Shown here in pieces: positions 47,301 to 59,300 of a stretch of 64,000 nt of DNA. Origin of the DNA: Gigantopelta aegis (lineage: Eukaryota; Mollusca; Gastropoda; Neomphalida; Peltospiridae); contig NC_054702.1 of assembly GCF_016097555.1 (NCBI RefSeq), positions 91,663,798 to 91,727,797 on the forward strand, written 5' to 3'. The translations under genes were made by a program, and so were the position numbers. Each line of letters starts with the position of its first letter. Within the stretch, counting starts at the first letter, position 1. The notes beneath the pieces are model-generated. The model was not told the origin of the DNA, ran no database searches, and saw nothing but the letters and a program-made list of their open reading frames with translations.

Positions 47301-50300
47301 TCAACATTGTCATCTAATGCAGATGTCAACTTGATGTTCAAATTTTCAAGCTGCTCATTTGAATTGGCTAATGAAGATGAAGACTGCCTCTCTAATGAAT
47401 CCCACTTTTCTTGTAAAAGTTTGTTTAGTTCAGTCAAATTTACAACACTTTGCTTTTCTTCCAGCAGTTGTGCTTGTATTTCATCCAATTTTTCAGCTAG
47501 TTTGCCACATTTGACCTCAATATTTTCACTGTTTTCATTTTTTTCTTCCAGCAAAGCTCTCAACTTTCCGGCATTTTCTTCTTGCTCAGCAATGCAGTTA
47601 CTTAAGTGCTCAGTTTTCTTAACTAGTTCGGTATTGTCATCTAATGCCGCTGTCAACTTGATGCTCAAATCTTCAAGTTGTTTCTTTGAATCAGCCAATG
47701 CAGATGAAGATTCACTCTCTAAAGAATCCAACTTTTCTTGTAAAACTTTGTTTACTTCAGTCACATTCACAACAGTTTGCTTTGCCTGGTGAAATTGTGT
47801 TTGTATGTCATCCAGTTCTTCGGATAGTTTTCCACATTTTGCCTTCACGCTTTCAGTGTTTTCATTCTTTTCTTCCAACAAAGTCCTTAGCTTTTGAATA
47901 GTTACTTCATACTCTGCAATGCAGTCGTCCATTTGCTCAGTTTTCTTAACAAGTTCAGCATTGTCATCCAGTGCAGATGTCAGCTTGACATTCAAAATTT
48001 CAAGCTCTTTGTTTGACTGTTCTAATGAAGACGAAGATTCAGTTTCTAGGAAATTAATCTTATCTTGTAAAACTGAATTCAGTTTGGTATGCTTTACAAG
48101 TGACTGCTTTTGTTGTTCAAATTCTTCTTTTATTTTCTCCAATTCCTCAGTCAGCTTACAACATTGTGATTCAAGGCCATCACAGATTTCATGCTTTTCT
48201 TTAAGCGAGGTTTCCAGCCTTGTAACAATTTTTTCCTGATCTGTAACATGCTTTTCATGGTGTTCAATTTTATTTTTAAGTTCAGTATTGTCAGTCAAGG
48301 CAGCTTGAAGACCTTCTTTCAGTGTGCAGCATTCTAATGACATTTCTTCACATCGATCATGCTCTTCCTGCAACCGACTGTTACAGCTGTCAATAAGGCT
48401 TTTCTGATGCTCCAGCATCTGATCAGTGTATTCCTTCTTGTCTGTCATCTCCTGCATCATGTCTTCGTACTCTTTTAATCTTACTGATGATTGATCTAAA
48501 TTCTTTTGTGTTTCATCTAACTGTTGTTCTTTTTCTGCCAGTGATTTCTTCAGGTCCTGTACACTCTGCTCTGCCTGCTGCAGCTGTTCACTGAGAGCCT
48601 CAGAAGCCTGTTCACCGTCTTCTAAATCCATCTGCATCATGTCTAGCTTGGTCTGCATCTTTGAATTTGTATTCGTTAATTCTGTAAATTCTTGCAACAG
48701 TCTGTTCTTTTCATTCTTACTTTCTTTTAAAGCATTGTCATATTTCTCACTTTCTTCTTCCATCTGCTGTTGCTTTTCCTTCAAACTTTCTTCATTGGCA
48801 TGCAATCTGGCATTTATTTCTGCAGCCTCTTTTTTAAGGTTAGATAATTCATTCCCAAGTGTTTCCGAATGATCAGTCTTTTCTTGAAGTGCTGTTTTAG
48901 CCTGATTAAATTTCTCTACAAGATCAGCATGTTCTGTCTGAAGCTGTGACAACTGACCACCAAGAGATGAACTGACTTGATCTAAGTTTTTCTTTGTCTC
49001 CTCTAATTCAGTGTCTTTCTTCTCAATGTCTAGCAACAATGTCTCCATCTTTTTTGACTGTGCAGAATACTGAGCTTCTAGATGGGAATGTTGGTTTTCA
49101 AGTTCCTGCAGCTTGCAGCCTTTTTCATTGAGACATTCAGCAAGTTCTGAAAGAGATTTTTCTTGAGAGCTAATTTGTTCTTTGAGATTTTCTATATCAC
49201 AGTCTTTTGTTTGTTGAAGATGTTTCATTTCCTCTGCTTGGCTCATTGCAGCAATGTGTTCACATCTTAACTGATCCATTTCTGTTTGCAAACATTTTAC
49301 TCTCTTTTCCAATTCAGCAAGGTCTCGGTTTTTCTCATCAATAGCTTGCTGTTGCTTTTTGTTAGTTTCTGTCCAGGTTTCTTTAGAATCTGAAATATAA
49401 ATAAGATTGTACAGCATCTTTATAACATCATGATTTTAGTAAACCTATTTATTATATTGTAAATATCTGATTCAATTAAAATATTTTAAGTAGTGATTTT
49501 AGTTGTCATATAGCAAATATTTTGCCTTTTTAGATTCCATGTAAGACACAAGCACTTAATGGCAAACACTCAACAAATAAGGGCCATTTCATATAAGAAT
49601 CTCCTTTATGTCCTGTTATTACAAACAATATTAAAACTAAAACAATGATTACAACTTGTGTAATGAAGTAATTATTCCTAGGCTCAGTGCTGCTTGTATA
49701 CAGGTTTTGGTCTCTTAAATTTTCAGACATTTAAAAATTATTTGCAATGAACAGTGTTCTGGACAAGACAAAAAGAAAATTCCATTATGAACTGCTTGAT
49801 AAGGGTTTTAAAGAAACTAAAGTCCAAACCACATTGTTAACAGCTACGATAAATTCAGGACTTCTAGAATTTTTATAAAATTCACTAGCCATGGGATCAG
49901 TGATTTAAATTTTTTACTAGCCACGATTAAAAATTCACTAGCCCTACATTACTTTATGTTAATATAATTTTATTAAATAATAGTAATAATTGGATATCTC
50001 ACCTAAAGAGGTAGATAAGAGTTTAAAAACACTAATAATGGGGGGTTGGGGTGAAGGCAGGATATTCTTATTTACAAAATAAGACTTAACTGCAATATTT
50101 GACCACAATATTTTACTAGTCATCGGGCTTAGTAGTTATTTACTAGCCCAACACTGAGTAGCACTAGTCATGGGAGTGGGGCTACCATAATTTAGAAGCC
50201 CCCATATTTTATGCAGACAAAAATCTTTGAAAAAAAAACCCATTACAATGATAGATATTCCACACACTAGATGATAACTTTATCACATTTATTGACTTCA

Positions 50301-53300
50301 TCACTCATATATCCATTTTAAACAATCCAAATTACCGAAGATATATCAGGAAAAATTATCCATTACCCACAATCTGGACTTTAATGGGAAACAGCTGATA
50401 TAAATATTATTAAATTTAATTGAAATTTTTAAGCAATATTTTAAAACTAGATAGGTGATATCCATTTCCAAACAGAATTGTAGATGATCTTTTAAGAAGA
50501 TGAAAACTCTATACTACATTAATCACTGTATGGGAGTGACACCGGATATTGGTACTAAGGGAATCGATAGAAATGTGTGAGAAGACTACACGTGAGGTAA
50601 GATTTCTGAAAATTACTACATTTATAAGTAACACACATGAACCAGATTTTACACTTTCATTTATAACAATTTCCGCCATCAACCAAACCTAAAAGTATAC
50701 TGATTTAGTTGGGTATATTTGATAAAGCTCATTAAACAGGTCATCTAGTACCGACAAAATGTTGCGTCTGTCAACTTCATGTGCAGTAAAAACAGTTTCT
50801 AATGACTTAGATTCATACTTATTATGTCATTTCTGTTTGATTATTTTCTACTATTAACGTAAATGTGCATTTATTTTAATTTCATTTTAAATGAACGTCA
50901 AAATCGTAAAGAAAACTATTTCAAAGGTGTACGGAAGCTTGTACATTATTAAAAAATATGTGTACGGCATATTGGTATGGTAGTGTACGGCATACTGACA
51001 AAGACAGACCGCTAAAACATGATTATAATAGCGCATAGACAATGTATAGGTTCTCAGTTATTGATACAAAGTAGTGTAACCCACCCACCAGTCATAGGCA
51101 GTGGGTGTACCGAATATAAAATTGTTTTTATACCAAAGTTTGTGATTAATTTGTATTTACATATTACAAATTCAATTCTGGTTGGATCCAGCCATTTGGG
51201 ACATGAATTATTTTCACTGCCTCAAACTACCTACTTGTAAACTTAAAACACACTGGAACCAATACATGTCACCAGTACATACAAGTGAAATCTACATAGT
51301 TATAAACCGTAGTAGTGCTTTCTGATTATTTCGGGATTTTTACCTTCGTCCTAGATGAACAAAACAGCAGTATGATGTAGTTAATATCTATTTAGCATCC
51401 TATGTCTATTAACATATTTTAACTTACTCTTTGTACCTATTTATCAATAAAGTAGTAGTGCTTTTTGATAACATTTTCATAAATAAAAATAATGCTGTAA
51501 TATTTCAGAACATGGATGTATCCAATGCATCACTGGATATTTCAGCTGAGATAGACATTAAGCCCGAAAGTGTTAGAAGATGTCCTGATCAAGCGTGTGG
51601 ATACACAACAAAGTACAAAAGCAACTTGAATAAACATGCAAAGAGGATGCACTCACAACCAATGACAAGTACTCCAATAAAATCATCATCAGACCCTCGT
51701 ACGTACATTTGTGACGTGTGGGAAGATCTACAAAAATTGGTTTGTCTATAATTTACATGTCAAAAATATACAAACAAACGATTTTATCAAAGAATTCTTC
51801 TACTTTTCCTATGCGTTTTAGTTCTTCAATCACCGATGGAAGAAGTGAAATAATCTCTTTATAAACAATGTAGCTTCCATCTACAATGTCTTGATACTGA
51901 CTGTCTTCAAGTTCTGTAGTAGTGTTGAAATCTACGTTGCTATTCTCAGAGACTTTGATAAGTTTTGAACATGGACTGTCTTTTGGAGCGCTATTAGGTC
52001 GAGATAGATGTACCTTTCCTCGCCTGTGTTAATGGTAATTGTTCTCCCTTGCTTTTTACATAACTCTGGAATGATTTTAAAATTGCAGTTTGGATGACGT
52101 TCCATCATGTGTAAATTTCAGGTACTTGTGTCTATGTTAGGTGAGATATAATGTCTGTAAAAGTGGAACATATGCTTCGGCAATATGGGCAGTTATACCT
52201 TAACATCCTGGAAATAGAAAAATAATTGTTTGCATAATATAATTGTTCAATTACATCTTATCACATCACTTAATTACCTTAATCCACTTTTAATTTTTAT
52301 CACTTCCAATGCCTCAAATGGTTTTTTTTATATGTACATATTGGTTTTGGATGTCTTGGTAAAATTTATTTGTTATATACACGATATAATGCTTAATATT
52401 TTTGAAATAAGGCATTTTAGAAAAATGTTGTTTTCAAGAAGCCGTACACCTTCCATACGGAGTAAACCAATATGCCGTACACTCTACATTCAAGCCGCCA
52501 TACACCTTTAAAATAGTTTTCTTTGCGATTTTGACGTTCATTGAAAATGAAACTAAAATAAATGTACATTTACGTTAATAGTAGAAAATAACCAAACAGA
52601 AATGACATAATAAGTATGAATCTGTCATTAGAAACTGTTTTTACTGCACCTAAAGTTGACAGACGCATCATTTTGCCGGTACTAGATGACATGTTTAATA
52701 AGCTTTATCAAAAATATCCAACTGAATCAGTATACTTTTAGGTTTGGTTGATAGCGGAAATTGTTATAAATGAATGTGTAAAATCTGGTTCATGTGTGTT
52801 ACTTATAAATGTAGTAATTTTCTGAAATCTTACCTCACGTGTAGCCTTCTCACACATTTCTATCGCTTCGCTTAGTACCAATATCCGGTGTCGCTCCCAT
52901 ACAGTGTTAATATAAAACTAAACAAGAATACCAGTGAGGTACATGATACGCCCATCAGGAGTTTGTTGGAAAACCATAGATATTAACGAATATGTTACGG
53001 GTATGATTCAATTCTAATTATGTTAATATAGACAAAGTATTTGATTTGTATCACAGTGACCTAGTGTGACACACAACCATCACAAGTTGTTCCTACATGG
53101 GAGGTTTGATGGTCCTGTATGCAAGATATGCAGACAAGGATTTACTGTTATGTGCAGTAGACTGTGAAAAGTAGGTCACAGTGACCTAGTAATAGTAAGT
53201 GACACACCACCATCTCAAGTTGTTCCTACATATGAAGCTTGATGGACCTGTATGCATCAGTATGCAAGATATGGTCCAGACAAGGATTTATTGCCATGTG

Positions 53301-56300
53301 CAGTAGACTGTGAAAAGTAGGTCATAGTGACCTAGTAATAGTACGCGACACACCACCATCCCAAGTTGATCCTACATGTGAGGTTTGATGGTCCTGTATG
53401 TATCTGTATGCAAGAGGCATAAGAAAAAGTTAACAGATGGACGTATGGATGGAAGGACAACGCCATGCCATAATACGACTCATCATAGGCGTATAAAAAA
53501 AACTTTCAGTGTTCAGGTCAAACAAAGTCTACATTATGTAAAAATAAATTTGTTTTATTGGATAGGACATGAAAAATAACTTTAGTAAGTCCAGTCTTTA
53601 TTTTATTTTTTTAAGTTAAGGTGACACCACACAATATGAGTGCCTCAAATGAGAATAGAATGACAAGACAAACATTACGATTTCATCAATTGTTATGCAT
53701 TTGATTATTCTCGTGGCTACTCTCATATCGTGTGGCATCACCTTTTGCCTAACAATCACATTTCATTGATATATCAGGGGTGCAGAAATGGAAAATATTT
53801 CACTAGCCCAACAGATCAGAACCAACTAAAATTTACTATCCCGCCAGCCTATAGAACAATATATTAATTATTATTTTTTAACAATATCTTTATAATAGCA
53901 TACCCCTGAACCCCCCACCATAGCATTTTCGCCCACTTCGGGGGCTCAGTATATATCCAACTATTTTACCAACCCTCTGAACAAAAAGCTCACACATATT
54001 AATAGCTAAAACATTATTAAGGACACTTTGTAAATGATCAAGATCACGTGGCAAACGAACGAAATCAAACTCAAAAGCTATTAGACAAAACTAGGTTTTC
54101 ACATTTCTTTTATATAGATTTACAAAATTCAAGTGACATCCCGATAGTATTCAAAATACATCGGTAACATATTTTAACTTAAACAAATCATTTGTAGGAA
54201 TCATTGACCTGTGACCGCCTCCGTTTCCGAGGAATGAGACTAAACTGAATTACTATAAAACAGAACCATTTTCGTGTTGTTTTGTTTTTGTTTGTTTGGG
54301 GTTTTTTTTTGTTATTGTTATTGTTGTTTTTGTTTGTTGTTATTGTTTTTTTTGTTTTTTTTTTTTTTTTTTTTGGGGGGGGGGGGGTTTAGCTATGTAT
54401 CAATTGGCAAAAACAGTTTTGGGGTGTTAAAACCTGAAAATGTTTGGTCTGAACATCCATTATTAAATGTTGAATAATGTAAACAACGCATGTTTGTAAT
54501 GCTGTTTTAGCCATACATTTTGTGCTTTCATTTGAGCCATATAGCCATAGATTTTAGTGCCGTTTGAGCCAATGTTAGGTTCCATTTTGTCCAATTTGGT
54601 TCCGTCTTCACTATAACCCGTTTCGGGAATATCATACTTGCGCAGTTCAGAACTATCAAGTAGTCTATTGGCAATATGGTACATGTTTCATTGGATAATT
54701 CATCATCATTCTGAACCATTTGTTTGAATGGTTTGGACTTCTGGCATGGCTGACGTGGAGTTATGGATTCAATGCAAAAAACTTTTAAAAATAAAATAAA
54801 TAAACTTAGGTCAGAAAACCCCCCCAGATCACCTGCCGGACTGGTAGGTGCATTTTTTAACTCGTCAGTCAGAATTGTTATTCGCATTTAACGAGCAGGC
54901 AAGTACTTTTTGCACCCATGTATATTCTTCACTAGTTAGTCCCCAAGTAATATGTTACCCTTCAGCTGCTGGTCTTTATGTTTCAGTGCCTCCATTGTTG
55001 ATTCCAGCTCTGATGTTGTCTTCTGAAGTTGTTCTTCTTTTTCAGTCAGCTGCACTTTCAACATTTCCACAGAGGAGGATAATGAACTGTTGATAAAAAA
55101 AATAAAAACAACATATTAATAAGGACATTATGTTTGAATTGGTTCCTTTACCAGGATAAACAAAAAACAAAAAAACCCCACAGAAACTAAATTATTCATT
55201 TATTAATGTACATTTGAATTAAAAATAATATATTTCAGAAATGTCTATTGCAAGTGCCAGTGTAATTGACCCACATGTTTTTCCACTTGTTCCAGATTAA
55301 TTTTTTAAGTGCTTCACATTCAACTCTTCCAAAACAAATTTTGATGGATTTCATTATAGAAACTGCAGCATTTATCACAGGTGGTAGGCATTATAAATTT
55401 TGAATCCTAGTTCTGTGCTTGTGCTCATGTAGTCAGAAGATTCACATATTCTAACAGATGTATCAGAGAACTTTTAAAAATGCATTTAATTCTTGGTAGA
55501 CAAATTCGGACATGCAAATAAAAAAGAGAGAAAAATGTTGATCACCTTTGATCAGCTGTCAGCTGTGCCAGTGATTTCTCAGACCGTTCTAATTTTTCAC
55601 TCAGAAGTGTCTTCTCACTCTCGCAAGTCTGAATAACCTTTTCCATTTCGGTACGTTTAGCAGTGCAAGACTCTAGCTGATCACAAGAGGACTGATGTTC
55701 TGCTTGCATTTCTATAGCAAACAAATATAATGATTTAAAGTAAATGAAAACTTTGACAGTGGTGGGAGTTCTCAGAGGCATTTAAAAATGCCAGTGTTAT
55801 GTTTCTAGCCAGCAATTTGTTTTTAATTTAACAAAAATGAATATGACCCTCAACTGGGATTGGATTTAATATATAATTATGTTACTTTTATAAAACTAAA
55901 TGAGTATGGGATTCAAACACAGTAGTACAAAAACTGCCTTTTAGCTAGTTCAGAAGAATTTTAGACGCAGAAATATAATGACTAACTGCTTATGAAACAG
56001 AACATGTTTGCTGAATTATACAAAGCATCGACTTTGTAATTTAGACCAGTTCTTGGGTGTCATTAGAAGAAGTTAGACACTCAAAATGGTGGACAAAGTG
56101 GGTTTTTAAAAATCATATTTATTACAATCTTAAAATAGGTGGTTTGTTGTTTAGCCAATGAGTTAAAATCAATATTATGGCCTCCCGCACCACTTTGCAA
56201 TAATACAGTTATACATTCAACATGACAAACATGGTACCATAACTCAGGAACAATATGCTTACAAAATAAAAATTAAATTAAAACAAATCTAAGAATGATA

Positions 56301-59300
56301 GTGAAGAATGAATATATCAGTGTACTTTATGGAACAATGACTTTTTTTTTTTAAAAGATCCAAACATAAATGAAATAACATTATCGTATACGCAAATATG
56401 TTAACTAATAAAATATACCGCAAAAATCACGAACACGTTGATAGCAATGCGATACTTATTTCACATGGTTCTGTAAACCTGCATGGTCACATGGATTTGA
56501 TTGAAGTGACACAGAGTTGGGTGTAAGTCTGTTGTTACATAATCTCAGTTTTGTTTGTTTTCTTGGTAACCTTGAATGAAAGTTTGTGGGTACCAATAAT
56601 TAAAAGTTATTTCTTCTTGTATCACATGTGCGTGTTTCAGTGATAACCTGTCTTATCAGACATATATACAACACTGACGTCTCACTGACAGCATGGTGAA
56701 CATGTCCAAGTGTGTGCATGAAATCTTCATTGAAAAAGAGTTTGGCAAATGAAATAGGGGTAATTTTGATTTTATTATTGGGGACAGTGGCATGAAAATA
56801 ATTCCTCGCAAAAATGTAAAATGAAAGCCTTATCGCGAATTATTTTAGCTGCAAAAATATTTACGTATACGGTATACGGTATCTTTGAAACAAGGCTCAG
56901 ATCTCCAATTAACAAAGTAGTGTAGTTAATGGTTAATAAATTTTATTACATCTGAAAAAAGCTGCTTTGGATTGTTTAACACCTGTCAGATTTATTTAAC
57001 AATTTGTCTATGATGGTAACCACTCAGCCAACTGGGACATTATATCTTATATATATTAACCTTTAGACTACTGGATTAATTTTTGACAAAAACCACATTG
57101 AGTTTATAATTTTTACTCACATATAAAAAAACTATTTTGTTTTGTTTAACGACAATGCACATTAATTAATCATTGGAACATTTGGTCATTCTGACTCATA
57201 GTCATCAGAGGAAAACTGCTACATTGTTTCCTAATGCAGCAAGGGATCTTTTATATGCACTTTCCCACCGACAGGAAAGCACATACCACGGCCTTTGTCC
57301 AGTTGTGGTGCACTGGTTGGAAAGAAGAAAAAAAAAACAATCAGCTGAATGGATCCACAAAGGATGTTCAATTCTGCGATGCAAGCACCTCAAACGAGCA
57401 CTTACCTGACTAAGCTAATCCTGCCCCCTACTCACATATATTCACTCAAGTGTTTTATAAATACATAAAATAAAGTTCATATTTGAATCAGTAAATATTA
57501 TTTTTGTCTTTTTTCCCCCTAACTTTTATGATATTTTAGATCAGTTAATATGGATTAAAATCAGGCAAAAAATCTAAAAAGTTGTGTTTACTTACCGGCA
57601 TTTGTGGCCAGCTGTCCAGTATTTATATTCATTATTCCTGATAACAGTTGGTTTTTTACCAGAATCTTTTTTACAAACGAACTATGATTCATATCCCAAT
57701 ATTCGGTGATTTTCATTATTAGTAAAATGATCAAATTTATTATTAAATTAGCTGTCACAGTCAGCTATCGATCCTTGAAAATGACCATGACGTGCTGGCC
57801 ACTGTTGTCAAGCAAAAATACTTGCCGAAAAACACTTTTGAACACAAAATTCAAAGGTATTTTTCATTGAAAAACAATAAACAATAGTCATCATCTTGTC
57901 AAGAAATCTGTTTGCTGTATTATACATCCGTTTCCGGTGCGTACCGTGTGCAAAACGGCAGGAAATATGAATTGGGGGATGCACTGTATACAGTGTACAG
58001 TATGTCAACTGGCGTGACATCAGGCGAGATATCTCGCCTGCACTAGTCAGAAGATTAAAAACTATACCATAAAAAGGACATATAGAAAAAGTAGGGATTT
58101 TTGTTGTTAATATGTGAAAAAATTAAGATATACACATATAATTTTTAAAAACTTTTTTTAATTAACTCAAGCCTAACCTTTGAAATATAACTTATTTGAT
58201 TTTTGTTTTCTTGGGTAGTGTGGTTTGGAATAAGAATGACTTGCCAAAAGAAAATAAACTTACTTTTCAGCATTTGTTGTGACATCTCCACATTGGACTT
58301 CATGTTCTCTATCTGCGTTGCATGCTGCTCTTCTAGGTTTGTCTTGTCACGTTTCAAGTCTTCCAGCTTCTCACCAAGACCCGTGCAGGTCTTTTCAGCC
58401 TCACATTTCTCTTCTTTTAACTCACCAAACGATGCCTTCAGCCTGTCGTATCCGACTTGCAACTCGGAGAAACAGTGACGTACTTTATCAAGTTCCAAAG
58501 TGAGCTGACTCATTTTAGTGTCTTTGATGCTCAGCTCTTCTTGCTTTTCTGTCAGCTGCATTTGATAGAGCTTCTCCAACTTATCTCTCTCTTCCACAAG
58601 AGAGTTCATTTTCTTCTCAGAGTTGTGACCTATTTCGGATATTTCCTTTTCCAATTTCTCCACTTTTTTAGTTTGGACATTATATTCTTCATTTTTCTGC
58701 TCAAGAAGTGTTTGATAATGACAAATCTGTCCTTTCAAAGCAGATTCTGTTTCCTGTGATTTAGCCAAACTACTGTTTAGATCATTTTTGAGTTGAGATA
58801 TTTCCTTACTGGCTGCAACCTTTGCCTGTAATTGAAAGAGAAACAAATAAAGAAACTCAATTTGTGATCTTTGGTGTAATGAAATGTTTTGTAAAATCAT
58901 CAGGCATTTTCTACCAGCGCAATTTCAATTTAGTTTTAATTTACAAACAAAAACAACAACAATAATAATAACAAGGCACTGAAAACACTGCAAATGAGCC
59001 TCTATTTTTGGTAATAAATGACCTTTCATGCAGAGAGGTGAAATGTGAACTTGTTTAAGATATCATGATCCCATTCCTATATGTGAAGTTTTATGAAAAT
59101 CAAATGAGAAATGAAGTCAGTAGAGCAGTGATGTCATAATTTCTTATTTTTTTAACAATGACTCAATCTAATTAAAATTAGCTCCACTTAGTATTACATG
59201 TGGATCTAACAGCAGCCAGTTGGAGCTCATGTCCACCAATGAAAACCTTACTTTCAGAATCATGCGAGTGATTTAAAAATAATTTGAAAATATTTCCGAA

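Larger units (their letters stand above)
50524..52906. mobile_element. 2.4-kb inverted-repeat DNA transposon with zinc-finger ORFs
   Basis: Arms of about 470 bp (50524 to about 51000, and about 52438 to 52906) are inverted repeats starting CACTGTATGGGAG(T/C)GACACC. TTAAT flanks both sides (50519-50523; 52907-52911), so the duplication is 5 bp, or TTAA if one terminal T belongs to the element. Copies of TGTACGGCATA near the inner end of each arm look like subterminal binding repeats. The centre holds convergent zinc-finger-like frames. CACTG ends recall CMC (CACTA/Mirage/Chapaev) and TTAA recalls Kolobok; the superfamily is undecided. Confidence 0.75.

Noticed and set aside
41778-48872. Many plus-strand Ser/Phe/Cys-rich open frames opposite the giant exon
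   Set aside because: They mirror the Glu/Lys/Leu codon bias of the minus-strand coiled coil; no independent start, domain or splice evidence.
54274-54477. Phe/Cys-rich 67-codon frame as a membrane protein
   Set aside because: It is the translation of a T/G homopolymer-rich tract.
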